Shown piece by piece: positions 44,632 through 58,218 of a DNA stretch of 64,000 bases. The notes beneath the pieces were generated by a model. The model searched no databases. It had not been told where the DNA came from and saw only the letters and a list, made by a program, of their open reading frames with translations. Numbering within the stretch: the first letter of the stretch is position 1; every line of letters starts with the position of its first letter. Location of the stretch: the NCBI GenBank assembly GCA_014649575.1, contig BMTH01000003.1, forward strand, positions 186,001 through 250,000, read 5' to 3'. The position numbers were made by a program, and so were the translations under genes. This DNA is from Streptomyces griseoincarnatus (GTDB taxonomy: Bacteria; Actinomycetota; Actinomycetes; Streptomycetales; Streptomycetaceae).

Positions 44632-45170
44632 GCGGGGAGCGGCCGCCCGCCGGCGGCGCCGGCAAGGACCCCGAGCCCTCGGGCGTCGACCTGGCGCGCG
44701 TGGCGCTGCGCGCGGCCCGGGAGGCGGCACGCGCGCGGGGGGACGCGGCGCAGCAGAAGAAGCAGGCGCGACGCGGAGGGCTGCGCTCCGGCGCGCGTGG
44801 CGACCGGCGCGATCCGATGGCGCTGGGCGCGGCGATCAACCGGCTGCTCACCGAGCGCGGCTGGGAGGCCCCGGCGGCGGTCGGCGGGGTGATGGGGCGC
44901 TGGCCGGAGATCGTCGGCGAGGACGTCGCCAAGCACTGCGAGCCGGAGCGGTACGACGAGGACGAGCGGGTGCTGGTGGTGCGCTGCGACTCGACGGCCT
45001 GGGCGACCAATCTGCGGTTGCTGGCGCCGACGCTCGTGGCTCGTCTCAACGACGACCTCGGGCACGGCACCGTGCGGCTGATCAAGGTGGTGGGACCGTC
45101 CGGTCCGGCCCGCCGTTACGGGCCGCTGCGCGCCCCGGGAAGCACCGGTCCGGGCGACACGTACGGGTGA
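44628..45170 (+). CDS. DUF721 / DciA-like protein
   Basis: A 180-residue protein, GTG start within the GTGA overlap with recF. After a basic, low-complexity N-terminus (1-65) comes the DUF721 domain ([20 protein letters not shown] ... [20 protein letters not shown]). This domain is the KH-like fold of DciA, the ancestral loader/partner of DnaB in bacteria without DnaC or DnaI; mycobacterial Rv0004 is the counterpart at the same position. Likely role is helicase loading at the origin. Confidence 0.88.
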   Translation: MSGERPPAGGAGKDPEPSGVDLARVALRAAREAARARGDAAQQKKQARRGGLRSGARGDRRDPMALGAAINRLLTERGWEAPAAVGGVMGRWPEIVGEDVAKHCEPERYDEDERVLVVRCDSTAWATNLRLLAPTLVARLNDDLGHGTVRLIKVVGPSGPARRYGPLRAPGSTGPGDTYG

Positions 45171-47662
<2,492 letters not shown>

Positions 47663-47704
47663 GTCGGTCTCAGCTGACCGCACCAGGAAGGACCTTCACC
47701 AGCA

Positions 47705-50302
<2,598 letters not shown>

Positions 50303-50320
50303 CACGAGGAGTGAGTCAGC

Positions 50321-51061
50321 GTGAGCGGAGCCACGGGCGCCGGACCGGCCGGAACCAGTACGGGAACGGACGGCGGCGGCCGTGGCTCCGCCGCGCGGGC
50401 GACAGACCCGCACACGACCAATCTCAAAGCGATCAAGGCGCCGGTCCCCGACGCCTCCTCGTCCACCAGACAGGGATCCCAGGGGGGAACCGTGACGGAC
50501 ACCCGAGGCACGCAGGCCGCACCCGGTCAGGGTGGCGCCCAGGCTGCCTCACCGCTGCCGGGGGAACGGCAGCCGCAGCAGCAGGCGGGTCCGTACCACC
50601 CGCCGCAGGCCTACCCGGCCCAGGCCGGCGCCGCAGCCGGCCGCACCGGCGCCGTGCGCCGTCCCCGGACGGGCGCCAGCACCACCCCGCGCGTGCGCAA
50701 GGCGCGCCTGCGCGTGGCGAAGGCCGACCCGTGGTCGGTCATGAAGGTCAGCTTCCTGCTGTCGATCGCCCTCGGCATCTGCACGATCGTCGCGGCCGCA
50801 GTGCTGTGGATGGTCATGGACGCCATGGGTGTCTTCTCGACCGTCGGCGGCACGATCTCCGAGGCGACCGGCTCGGAGGGCTCGAACGGTTTCGACCTGC
50901 AGTCGTTCCTGTCGCTGCCGAACGTTCTGATGTTCACGACGGTCATCGCCGTCATCGACGTCATCCTGGCGACGGCGCTGGCGACCCTCGGCGCGTTCAT
51001 CTACAACCTGTCGGCCGGTTTCGTGGGCGGCGTCGAGCTCACCCTGGCCGAGGACGAGTGA
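50321..51061 (+). CDS. DUF3566 membrane protein
   Basis: A 246-residue protein: a disordered Gly/Ala/Pro/Gln-rich N-terminus (1-130), then the DUF3566 region with two membrane helices (about 145-165 and 205-230) that starts RLRVAKADPWSVMKVSFLLS. It follows gyrA by 18 bases and matches the gene placed after gyrA in mycobacteria. Function unknown. Confidence 0.87.
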   Translation: MSGATGAGPAGTSTGTDGGGRGSAARATDPHTTNLKAIKAPVPDASSSTRQGSQGGTVTDTRGTQAAPGQGGAQAASPLPGERQPQQQAGPYHPPQAYPAQAGAAAGRTGAVRRPRTGASTTPRVRKARLRVAKADPWSVMKVSFLLSIALGICTIVAAAVLWMVMDAMGVFSTVGGTISEATGSEGSNGFDLQSFLSLPNVLMFTTVIAVIDVILATALATLGAFIYNLSAGFVGGVELTLAEDE

Positions 51062-51113
51062 CCAGCTCACCGGGCGCGCCCGGGCCGCGCTGACGGTCCG
51101 CGGGGAACCGATT

Positions 51114-51142
51114 TTGGGACTGCCCCGGTCGTGCGCTAATCT
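51114..51142 (+). promoter_or_regulatory. Promoter of tRNA-Ile
   Basis: TTGGGA at 51114-51119, 17 bases, TAATCT at 51137-51142, about 40 bases upstream of the tRNA. Confidence 0.6.
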
Positions 51143-51183
51143 TCAGGAGTCAGCGCGCGGGACACACCCCCGCACAGCGCGGC

Positions 51184-51257
51184 GGGGCTATAGCTCAGTT
51201 GGTTAGAGCGCATCCCTGATAAGGATGAGGCCACAGGTTCAAATCCTGTTAGCCCCA
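51184..51257 (+). tRNA. tRNA-Ile (anticodon GAT)
   Basis: A 74-base cloverleaf. The acceptor stem pairs GGGGCTA (51184-51190) with TAGCCCC (51250-51256), discriminator A at 51257. The D-arm has AGCTCAGTTGGTTAGAGC, the anticodon loop CTGATAA (GAT at 51218-51220) and the T-loop GGTTCAAATCC. CCA is not encoded. It sits after the gyr genes, where mycobacteria also carry tRNA-Ile and tRNA-Ala. Confidence 0.97.
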
Positions 51258-51265
51258 CAGCACGG

Positions 51266-51297
51266 AAACCCCCGGTCCACTCGGACCGGGGGTTTTT
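51266..51297 (+). terminator. Terminator after tRNA-Ile
   Basis: 13-base perfect arms (51266-51278 and 51283-51295), loop ACTC, T-rich end; a classical intrinsic terminator. Confidence 0.88.
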
Positions 51298-51335
51298 GCC
51301 GTGCGTGGTCGGCGTCAGGCGGTTACCGTCGCCGG

Positions 51336-51815
51336 ATGACATCCGACCCCACGTCGCTCGCCGCGGACGTCGCTGAGCTGCCCAAGGCGGAGTTCGCCTT
51401 CCCCGGCCCGCTGCGCGACCGTCTGGTCGCGGCGGTCCTGGACGGCTCCAAGACCGCCACGACCGGACTCGTCGCCGAGTACGAGCGCGAGGGGGAGCCC
51501 CTGCCGGCGGTCGGGGACCGTTCGGTGCTCGTCGACTCGGAGGACCGGCCGGTCGCGGTCCTCGAGGTGACCGGGGTGCGTGTCGTCCCGCTGGCGCGGG
51601 TGGACACCGCTCACGCGGTGGACGAGGGGGAGGGGTACGCCGGCGTGGCCGAGTGGCGCGCGGGCCACGAGCGGTTCTGGGGCAGCGCGGAGATGCGCGC
51701 GGCTCTGGGCGACGCGGACTTCGCCGTGGACGACACGACGCCGGTCGTCCTGGAGCGCTTCCGTGTCGTCGCCGACCTGCGCGGCGCCGTCTGGGCCTCG
51801 GCACCTCTCGCGTGA
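51336..51815 (+). CDS. ASCH domain protein
   Basis: A 159-residue protein with the ASCH fold: the motif LDGSKTATTGLVAEYEREGEP and later HERFWGS. ASCH domains resemble PUA domains and often bind RNA or modified nucleosides. The ATG at 51336 is used; the frame reaches back into the tRNA, which is impossible for a gene. Function unknown. Confidence 0.8.
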   Translation: MTSDPTSLAADVAELPKAEFAFPGPLRDRLVAAVLDGSKTATTGLVAEYEREGEPLPAVGDRSVLVDSEDRPVAVLEVTGVRVVPLARVDTAHAVDEGEGYAGVAEWRAGHERFWGSAEMRAALGDADFAVDDTTPVVLERFRVVADLRGAVWASAPLA

Positions 51816-51872
51816 CGCAGGGCCGGGCGCTACGGTCGCGGGCTCGTGCTTCCGATGGGAAGGTGGGGCCTC

Positions 51873-52250
51873 ATGGCGAGTCGGATCAGTGAACTGGTGC
51901 TGGAGTGCCGCGATCCGGAGCTGCTCGCTCGGTTCTGGTGCGAGGTGCTCGACTTCGTGGAGCTGGACCGAGACGGGGAGGACATCGAGATCGGCCCGCG
52001 CGAGGGGTTCGGCGGGGCCCGGCCGACTCTGATCCTCAGCAAGCAGGAGCGGCCGCAGCCGGACAGGACACGGCTGCACATCGACGTGAACGCCACCGAC
52101 CGCGACCAGGACGCCGAGCTGGAGCGTCTCCTGGCGCTCGGGGCGCGGCCGGCCGACGTGGGGCAGACCGGCGAGGAGACGTGGCATGTGCTCGCCGACC
52201 CCGAGGGGAACGTGTTCTGCCTGCTGAGGAGGCGTCTCGACCCGCTCTGA
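51873..52250 (+). CDS. VOC superfamily protein (glyoxalase-like)
   Basis: A 125-residue protein with the repeated beta-alpha-beta motifs of the vicinal oxygen chelate fold: SRISELVLECRDPELLARFW at the start and HVLADPEGNVFCLL at the end, with the closing His and Glu. Members are lyases, dioxygenases or drug-binding proteins. ATG 51873 follows AAGGTGGGG; earlier in-frame starts lack a site. Confidence 0.82.
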   Translation: MASRISELVLECRDPELLARFWCEVLDFVELDRDGEDIEIGPREGFGGARPTLILSKQERPQPDRTRLHIDVNATDRDQDAELERLLALGARPADVGQTGEETWHVLADPEGNVFCLLRRRLDPL

Positions 52251-52345
52251 GAGCCTGTCGAGGGCCCTGCGGTGTGGGAAGTTCCAGGTGAGCCTCACCA
52301 AGCATCACGCCGCCGTGTGCGGGCGCCGGGTCCGGACATGACCCG

Positions 52346-52372
52346 GACCCCGGTCGGATGGCGACCGGGGTC
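52346..52372. terminator. Terminator VOC / DUF6344 (convergent)
   Basis: Arms of 11 bases (52346-52356 and 52362-52372) with a 5-base loop, ending in TTGGTT. Lies in the convergent gap 52251-52488. Confidence 0.6.
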
Positions 52373-52488
52373 TTGGTTCTCTCTGCTCGTGTCGTGCCGT
52401 TGTGCTGTACGCAAGTTCGCCAGGACTCCGGTGAAGCAGCGACGGCACGAGGAGGGTCGGGTCCGCGGGGCGGCGGGGCGCGGCGGCC

Positions 52489-52914
52489 TCAGCGCTGCAG
52501 GGGGATCCGGGCCGAGGCGGGTGCGGGCAGGGTGGTCGCCGTGTCCGGGGAGCAGTGCGCGGGGACCAGTTCGGACTCGGGGCGGCGTTCCGTGGAACTG
52601 TCCTGTTCCGCTTCGGTGTCCTCCTCGGCCGTGTCCGGGAGGGGCCGGTGCCGGCAGCTGGGGGACTTGCCGTGCGCCTCGGCGTGGATGCGTTGCTTCA
52701 TCGTGGGGGGCAGTGCCCTGATCAAGGACCAGGACCACGGGGAGGCCGTCGGCGCGGGCGCCTCGGTCTTCGGAGCGCTGTCGCTGTTGCGCGTCTTCTG
52801 GGTCTGGGGTACGGCCGCCGCGGCGGCGGTGGTGACGAGACCGAGCGCCGTGCACAGCGCGAGGAAGGCGGTGACAACGGCGTTCCACAGCTGCATGACC
52901 TTGTTCCTGGCCAT
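52489..52914 (-). CDS. DUF6344-type secreted small protein
   Basis: A 141-residue protein with a signal peptide-like start (ARNKVMQLWNAVVTAFLALC then TALGLVTTAAAAAVPQ) and a hydrophilic remainder rich in Pro, Ser, Thr, Arg and Glu with two Cys (PSCRHRP, PAHCSPD). It resembles a Streptomyces-specific family known as DUF6344. GTGAGGGG precedes the ATG. Function unknown. Confidence 0.72.
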   Translation of the reverse strand: MARNKVMQLWNAVVTAFLALCTALGLVTTAAAAAVPQTQKTRNSDSAPKTEAPAPTASPWSWSLIRALPPTMKQRIHAEAHGKSPSCRHRPLPDTAEEDTEAEQDSSTERRPESELVPAHCSPDTATTLPAPASARIPLQR

Positions 52915-53252
52915 GGCCCCTCACTTTCGGGTTGGGCGATTTGCGTACTTTCCTCATGATGTGTATGAGGGCCTCGAAGTGGTGGACCGACGCCCGTGCC
53001 GCGTGGATGTTCAGATGAACACCACTCGGATGGGCGCATGAAGGCAGGAAATCCCTGGTTACGGGAGGAAACGGAGCGAAAACACCGTGCGTGCGGGTGT
53101 GATCACCCTCCGATCGGACCGTCCGCGTCGTGTCGATCCGGTTGCCTCGGGCGGCAGTTGGAGGCGGCGACGCAGGTCACCGATCGGTATCGGCCGGTGT
53201 GTATAGTCGGGCGCCAGAGGTCCCCTACGTCAAGGAAAGACGAGGTCGCGCG
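52915..53252. other. Divergent gap DUF6344 / DLW-39
   Basis: The gap is 338 bases. A -10-like TATAGT at 53202-53207 could serve the rightward gene. No gene or strong structure is seen otherwise. Confidence 0.45.
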
Positions 53253-53381
53253 GTGAAGAAGCTTCTCCTGGTCGCACTGGCCGCCATCGGCGGGCTCCTC
53301 GTGTACCGCCAGATCCAGGCGGATCGCGCCGAGCAGGATCTGTGGACGGAGGCGACTGACTCCGTGCCCACGGGTTCGTGA
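53253..53381 (+). CDS. DLW-39 family small membrane protein
   Basis: A 42-residue protein from GTG at 53253, below usual cut-offs. It reads KKLLLVALAAIGGLLVYRQI as one membrane helix, then QADRAEQDLWTEATDSV; the DLW motif names the family. Common beside gyrA-tRNA-Ile in streptomycetes. Function unknown. Confidence 0.85.
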   Translation: MKKLLLVALAAIGGLLVYRQIQADRAEQDLWTEATDSVPTGS

Positions 53382-53405
53382 GTACCGACATACGACGCTG
53401 AACAG

Positions 53406-53434
53406 ACCCCGGCCGCCCCTGCGGTCGGGGTTTT
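53406..53434 (+). terminator. Terminator after the DLW-39 gene
   Basis: 11-base arms (one G-U pair) at 53406-53416 and 53421-53431, loop of 4, followed by TTT. Confidence 0.75.
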
Positions 53435-53523
53435 GTGCGTCCGGGACCTTGTGGGCGGGCCGCGTCCCCGGTGCAGGATGGGCGGCGGCACGGAGCGGGA
53501 CCCGGCGGCGATGAGGGGGGCGC

Positions 53524-54855
53524 GTGAGGGGACGGCAGAGCACGGCGCGGCGTACGACGGCACGGCGACGGTACGGCGCCGTGGCTCGTCCGGTCCTGGC
53601 GGCCGTGCTCGGACTGGGGATCACTCTCACGGGACAGCACGCCCGGGCCGCCGGACAGGACACCGTCCCCACGTACGCGTTCACCGAGGACGCGCGCCGG
53701 ATCGAGGGCGCCGGGAGCACCGCCGACGCCGTGGAACTGGAGCCCGGCCGGACCTACCGCAGCACCCTCCCGCCCGACGCCAAGGTCTTCTTCCGCCTGG
53801 AACTGGACGACACCGAGACCGCGTACGCCTCCGCCACCGCCGTCCCGCCGCCCGGAACCGGCGTTGCCGTCGCCGACGGCGTCAAGGTGACCGTGGAGGA
53901 CGCCGACGGCCGCTCCTGCGACGGGGACACGGCGATCTTCGGGGCGCCGGGCAGCCCTCATCCGGTCGCCGCGTGGGCTATGCGGGAGATATCCCCCAGG
54001 AGAAGCCTCTGCGCCGAGGCCGGGACGTACTACGTGACGGTCGAGCGCGCCTCCCCCGACGCGCGCGGCGCCTCCCCCGACCCCTGGGAGCTGGAGCTCC
54101 ACACGGTGTCGGAGCCCGGGACGAAGACGCCGGACGGCACGGCGGCGCCCGGGGCGTGGGACTCGGCCACGCCGGCCCCCGTCCAGGGAACCGCCCAACG
54201 CCGTTCGGGCGGCGCGGGGTTCGCGCAGGCGGCCCGGCTCGGCGAGGGCGTGTGGCGCGACGACGTACGGCCGGGCCAGACGCTCTTCTACCAGGTTCCC
54301 GTCGACTGGGGCCGGCAGCTCCACGCCACCGCCGAACTGGGCAGCTCCGGCACGGACGCCTCCCGTTACGTCGCCTCCGCGCTCACTCTGGACGTCTACA
54401 ACCCGGTGCGCGGCCACGTCGAGGACCTGTCCGTCGGTTACAACGGGGGCCAGAAATCCAAGGCGCTCAAGCCCTTGCCGCCGGTCGCGTACGAGAACCG
54501 GTACGCCTCCGGGCAGCAGGTCTCGGCGGTGCGGTTCGCCGGCGCCTACTACCTCGTCGCGCACCTCTCCCCGGAGGTCGCCGAGGACTACGGCGACGGG
54601 CCCGTGCCGCTGACGCTGCGAGTGCGGCTGGGCGGGGCGGCGCGGAACGGGCCGGACTACGCGGGCGGGACCGTGCCGGCGGACGTCTTCACCGTCGACG
54701 GCGGTGCGACCTCGGGCGAGACCGGCGGCGCGGGCGACGAGACCCTGTACCGGGTCCTCGCGGCGGGTGGCATCGGCACCGGAAGCGCCCTGGTGGTGGG
54801 GCTCGGGGTGTGGACGGTGGTGGCCCGGCGTCGGGGCGCGGCCCTTCCCGAGTGA
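53524..54855 (+). CDS. Secreted, C-terminally anchored protein of unknown function
   Basis: A 443-residue protein: a twin-Arg-rich start with signal helix (VARPVLAAVLGLGITLTGQH, cleavage after ARA-A about residue 42), a long extracytoplasmic region of repeated beta-type segments, and a C-terminal membrane helix (about 409-432) ending with a short RRR tail. Two Cys (RSCDGD, SLCAEAG) can form a disulfide. No catalytic motif is recognised. Convergent with the kinase gene. Confidence 0.75.
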   Translation: MRGRQSTARRTTARRRYGAVARPVLAAVLGLGITLTGQHARAAGQDTVPTYAFTEDARRIEGAGSTADAVELEPGRTYRSTLPPDAKVFFRLELDDTETAYASATAVPPPGTGVAVADGVKVTVEDADGRSCDGDTAIFGAPGSPHPVAAWAMREISPRRSLCAEAGTYYVTVERASPDARGASPDPWELELHTVSEPGTKTPDGTAAPGAWDSATPAPVQGTAQRRSGGAGFAQAARLGEGVWRDDVRPGQTLFYQVPVDWGRQLHATAELGSSGTDASRYVASALTLDVYNPVRGHVEDLSVGYNGGQKSKALKPLPPVAYENRYASGQQVSAVRFAGAYYLVAHLSPEVAEDYGDGPVPLTLRVRLGGAARNGPDYAGGTVPADVFTVDGGATSGETGGAGDETLYRVLAAGGIGTGSALVVGLGVWTVVARRRGAALPE

Positions 54856-54932
54856 ACCGGTGACGTCGACACTGTCGCGGTGGTCCGTGCGACGTCGGTG
54901 GGGCGTGCGGCGCCCGTCATGCGGGGGAGCGG

Positions 54933-56411
54933 TCAGATTCGGGTGAGCGCCCAGAAGCCCACGGCGTAGCACGCGAGAGCCAGCAGCAGCACAGGGACGG
55001 CGACCCGCGCCGGAGGACCGGGCCTACGGGTTCCGCGTCGGCGGTGGGAGCGGGGGGCCGGTGTGCGCTGTGCGGTCACCGTGTCCGGAGGCGGAGCCTG
55101 TGACGACCGTGCGGTGTATTCAGCAGTGGAGGGGTCGGGACGCACGGCCGGTGGCGGCAGGGGGGAGCGCAGTTGCTGGGTCGCTTCGTAGGGGGAGGCC
55201 TCGGGTGCCTGGTGCTGGTGGCCGTACGGGGGGTGGGCTGCGTACTGCGGGAGGTGCCCGGGGGAGCGCGGCGTGGGGACCGAGGCGGGCTGCGGCGGCG
55301 GCAGGGGGAAACTGCCGGTGTCCGACAGGGCGGCGGGCTGCGGCACGGCGTCGGGCGGCGTGGCGGCCGGCGGAGTGGCGGGGGTGGCCGTGCCGTGCCG
55401 TGGGTCGGGAGGAGCCGTGCTCCAGGCGGGGCGAGGCGCGGACTCCCCGCCGTCCCCGACGCTCTCCCCCGCTGTCCCGCCTTCGCCCACCGGCGGCCCA
55501 CCGGCGGCCGGACGCAGCCCGGAGGCCCTCTTCTCCGGGCCGTCCTCGGCGAACCCGGGCGGCAGCGGGCCGAGTTGGTCGAAGATCTCGATCAGCTCGT
55601 CGTCGGGACCGGGCTCCGGCAGCAGCTCCGCCGCCGCGGCGAGCGCCTTCCGTGCCCCCGTCGCCGTGCGGAAGCGCGCCTCCGGATCGGGCTGCAGCAA
55701 GGTGGCCACCACCTGCCACAGCGGTTCGGGGATGCCCTGCGGCGCACCCGGCGTCCCCTGGTCGGCGAAGTACTGGATGAGGGCCTTGGCGTCAGGCTTC
55801 GCGCCCTCGAGCAGATACAGGGCGAGCAGACCCACGGCGAAGAGGTCGGCGGGGAAGTCCGGCTCGGCGCCCATCATCTGCTCCGGGGCCAGATACCCCG
55901 GGGTGCCGACGACCAGGTCGGTCTCGGTCAGCCGGGGCTCGCCCAGCCGCATCGCGATGCCGAAGTCCGACAGCCGGAGCTTCGGCCTGCCCCGGCCGGT
56001 GGCCTCCAGCAGCACGTTGGCGGGCTTGATGTCGCGGTGCACCACGTCCTCCGCGTGCACCGCCGCGAGCCCTGAGAGGAGCTGGTCGAGGAGGGTGCAG
56101 ACGAACGCGGGCGGCAGCGGACCGTAGTCACCGACCAGGTGCACCAGGGAACCGCCGGCCACCAGGTCCATGGTGAACAAGACCTTGTCGTCGTCGGCGG
56201 CCCAGCTGGTGGGGGCGAGCACATGCGGGTGGTCGATCCGCAGCGCCTGCTCGCGCACGAAGCGCAGCAACGAGTGGGCGTCGCTCTGCAGCAGCACCTT
56301 CGCCGCCACATAGCGGCGACGGCGGTGGTCCCAGGCGCGCCAGACCGCGCCCACACCCCCGCGTCCGATCGGGTCGACCAGCTCGTACCGGCCGGCGAAG
56401 ACCTCACCCAT
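54933..56411 (-). CDS. Ser/Thr protein kinase, tail-anchored
   Basis: A 492-residue Hanks-type kinase. The glycine loop IGRGGVGAVW is at 15-24, Lys38 in YVAAK, HRDIKPAN with Asp127, DFG at 149-151 and GYLAPEQ follow. A Pro/Ala/Thr-rich region (about 285-440) leads to one membrane helix at the extreme C-terminus (about 467-489), so almost nothing is exposed outside. Substrates unknown. It follows an XRE-type gene on the same strand, 141 bases apart. ATG 56411 has GGAGGAG upstream at wide spacing. Confidence 0.9.
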   Translation of the reverse strand: MGEVFAGRYELVDPIGRGGVGAVWRAWDHRRRRYVAAKVLLQSDAHSLLRFVREQALRIDHPHVLAPTSWAADDDKVLFTMDLVAGGSLVHLVGDYGPLPPAFVCTLLDQLLSGLAAVHAEDVVHRDIKPANVLLEATGRGRPKLRLSDFGIAMRLGEPRLTETDLVVGTPGYLAPEQMMGAEPDFPADLFAVGLLALYLLEGAKPDAKALIQYFADQGTPGAPQGIPEPLWQVVATLLQPDPEARFRTATGARKALAAAAELLPEPGPDDELIEIFDQLGPLPPGFAEDGPEKRASGLRPAAGGPPVGEGGTAGESVGDGGESAPRPAWSTAPPDPRHGTATPATPPAATPPDAVPQPAALSDTGSFPLPPPQPASVPTPRSPGHLPQYAAHPPYGHQHQAPEASPYEATQQLRSPLPPPAVRPDPSTAEYTARSSQAPPPDTVTAQRTPAPRSHRRRGTRRPGPPARVAVPVLLLALACYAVGFWALTRI

Positions 56412-56552
56412 GACTGTGCGTCGCTCCTCCCCCTGAGGTGTCCCCCTGTCTCTCCCCCACGACGCGCGATACGACTCCCCCTGTGTCCCGGTGTCCCCCC
56501 GGCCCCCACGTGTCACCGGCGGCCGAACCCCCATCGGCCGCCGGGCGGTGCA

Positions 56553-57101
56553 TCAGCTCTGGTGCGCCTGGTAGTGCGTGACCGCGTCGGCCGTACGGCC
56601 GGCGCCGTAGACCCGGAGGAACTCCGCCAGCTCCGGGTGGGTGGGCGCGAGGGAGTCCGCGGCGTCGAGGATGTCGCCGGCGGCAGCCACCGACCGCAGC
56701 AGGGACTGGATCTCACGGACCACGCGCTTGACCGTGGGAGCACCTGAACTGCTCGTGGTCTGCGTGGTGTTGGTGAGGACGGAACCCCCCTGGGACTTCT
56801 TGATCTCCTCCATGCGCTCCGTCGCCTCGGCCGCGCTGACGCTGCCGTCCGCGACCTGCCCCGCCAGGTCCTGGAGCAGCTGCACGCGCTGGACCACCGC
56901 CGGGTTGCCGATCTTCGCCCGCTGGCCGCTCATCAGCTGCGACAGCATCGGAGCGGACAGTCCGAGCACCCCCGCCAGACGGGCCTGGTTGAGGCCCAGA
57001 TCGTCTATGAGCCTACGGAAGAGCGCCCCCAACGGCTCCCCGTACCAATTCCGCTGCAGTTCCCGCGCTCTGGCGGTGGCTTCCTGCTGTGCGGCGTCCA
57101 T
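56553..57101 (-). CDS. Helix-turn-helix DNA-binding protein (XRE-like)
   Basis: A 182-residue protein with a HTH at about 30-65 (LGLNQARLAGVLGLSAPMLS then QLMSGQRAKIGNP) and a helical C-terminal region. ATG 57101 follows GGGGAG; starts at 57125 and 57158 lack sites. It precedes the kinase gene on the same strand, so it may be its substrate or partner; that link is inference. Confidence 0.82.
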   Translation of the reverse strand: MDAAQQEATARARELQRNWYGEPLGALFRRLIDDLGLNQARLAGVLGLSAPMLSQLMSGQRAKIGNPAVVQRVQLLQDLAGQVADGSVSAAEATERMEEIKKSQGGSVLTNTTQTTSSSGAPTVKRVVREIQSLLRSVAAAGDILDAADSLAPTHPELAEFLRVYGAGRTADAVTHYQAHQS

Positions 57102-57201
57102 TGCGTCTCCCCATCGCTTCCCCATGACCCGTGGGTTCGCTAGAGCGAACCACGCCACGCATCTTACGGAGAGTGGTTGGTCACGGGGACCCCCAATCTT
57201 T

Positions 57202-57232
57202 TTGCGGAATCCCCGGGGAGACCCGGTACTCT
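57202..57232 (+). promoter_or_regulatory. Promoter of tRNA-Ala
   Basis: TTGCGG at 57202-57207, 19 bases, TACTCT at 57227-57232, about 50 bases before the tRNA. Confidence 0.5.
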
Positions 57233-57283
57233 GGTCCCGGACGCCCGCCGGGACCTGTTCGTCCTGGTGGACGCATTCCCTCC

Positions 57284-57356
57284 GGGGCCTTAGCTCAGTT
57301 GGTAGAGCGCTGTCTTTGCATGGCAGATGTCAGGGGTTCGACTCCCCTAGGCTCCA
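57284..57356 (+). tRNA. tRNA-Ala (anticodon TGC)
   Basis: A 73-base cloverleaf. GGGGCCT (57284-57290) pairs with AGGCTCC (57349-57355, one G-U), discriminator A at 57356. D-arm TAGCTCAGTTGGTAGAGC, anticodon loop TTTGCAT with TGC at 57317-57319, T-loop GGTTCGACTCC. CCA not encoded. Confidence 0.97.
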
Positions 57357-57361
57357 CAGAG

Positions 57362-57401
57362 AAGACCCCTCCACCTGCGGAAGTGCGGTGTGAGGGGTCT
57401 T
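57362..57401 (+). terminator. Terminator after tRNA-Ala, contiguous with parS
   Basis: 10-base arms (57362-57371 and 57392-57401) followed directly by GTTT of parS site 11. Confidence 0.7.
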
Positions 57402-57415
57402 GTTTCACGTGAAAC
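57402..57415. other. parS site 11
   Basis: Perfect GTTTCACGTGAAAC sandwiched between two terminator hairpins of convergent units (tRNA-Ala and DUF5324). The only perfect site right of oriC in the window. Confidence 0.95.
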
Positions 57416-57460
57416 GACGCGGCGGGACAGAGGCCTCACATCCTCTGTCCCGCCGCGTCG
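57415..57460 (-). terminator. Terminator after the DUF5324 gene
   Basis: 19-base perfect arms (57415-57433 and 57442-57460), loop of 8. Its first base is the last base of parS. Confidence 0.8.
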
Positions 57461-57498
57461 TTCGCGCCGTTCCTCGTGCTGGCGGCCAGTTTCCGCCG

Positions 57499-58218
57499 TC
57501 ACTCCTCGTCGCGCTTGGCGGCCTCTTCCTCGGCCTCCTTGGCCGCGACCTCGGGGTCCAGGCTCCCCACGTCGCTGCCGTCCACGGAGGTCAGGGTGGT
57601 CGAGCCGGACACGTCCGTCGCGGCCGGCGGTTCCACCAGCCAGTCGGGGTTGGCCTGCTTGTCCCACCACTTCCACGCGGCGTAGGCGCCTCCTGCCACG
57701 GTGCCCAGGATCAGCACGGCCTTGGCCGCACGGCCGGCCGCGGCCCGCCGCTGCTGCTTGCGCACGAGCTTCTGGATCTGCCGGGCCGTGACCTGGCCCC
57801 GCAGAGCGGCGAGCGCGGCCGCACTCCTGGCCGCGGCCTCCTCCCGCGCGGGTCCGGCGGCGGCCACCGCCTGCTCGAGCACCGGCCGGGAGTACTCCGC
57901 GGCCTGGCGCGCGGCGAGGCGCGTGCGGACGGCGGCCTGCTGGGCGGCCTTGTCGACCTTCGGCGGCACGTGGGTCCGCGCCTGTTCCAGATACGGCTGC
58001 ACACGGGCGTCGTACTGCACACGCGCCTGTCCGGCGGCCACGCGTGCCTGATCCGCGGCCTGCGACACCTTGGGCGCGAGCCGTACGCGGGCCTCCTGTG
58101 CGTAGTGCGCGGCCCTGACCTTGGCCGTGTCGGCGTAGGGCGCCACCGCTTCCGCGGCGTGCAGCACGCTGTCCTTCGCCGAACCGGTCGCGGCGCGCAC
58201 GCTGTCGATGCGGGTCAC
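57499..58218 (-). CDS. DUF5324 family membrane protein
   Basis: A 239-residue protein: a long Ala-rich amphipathic helical region (1-160, with repeats like AARQAAEYSRPVLEQAV), one membrane helix (about 165-185) and an acidic C-terminal tail. Known from streptomycetes, function unknown. The helical part resembles apolipoprotein-like or coiled-coil membrane-binding proteins. Confidence 0.82.
   Translation of the reverse strand: MTRIDSVRAATGSAKDSVLHAAEAVAPYADTAKVRAAHYAQEARVRLAPKVSQAADQARVAAGQARVQYDARVQPYLEQARTHVPPKVDKAAQQAAVRTRLAARQAAEYSRPVLEQAVAAAGPAREEAAARSAAALAALRGQVTARQIQKLVRKQQRRAAAGRAAKAVLILGTVAGGAYAAWKWWDKQANPDWLVEPPAATDVSGSTTLTSVDGSDVGSLDPEVAAKEAEEEAAKRDEE

Noticed and set aside
50311..51093. 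Plus-strand frame overlapping the DUF3566 gene
   Set aside because: Arg/His-rich composition; the other frame gives two clear membrane helices and a family match.
51225..51335. Upstream extension of the ASCH gene
   Set aside because: It begins inside tRNA-Ile and crosses its terminator.
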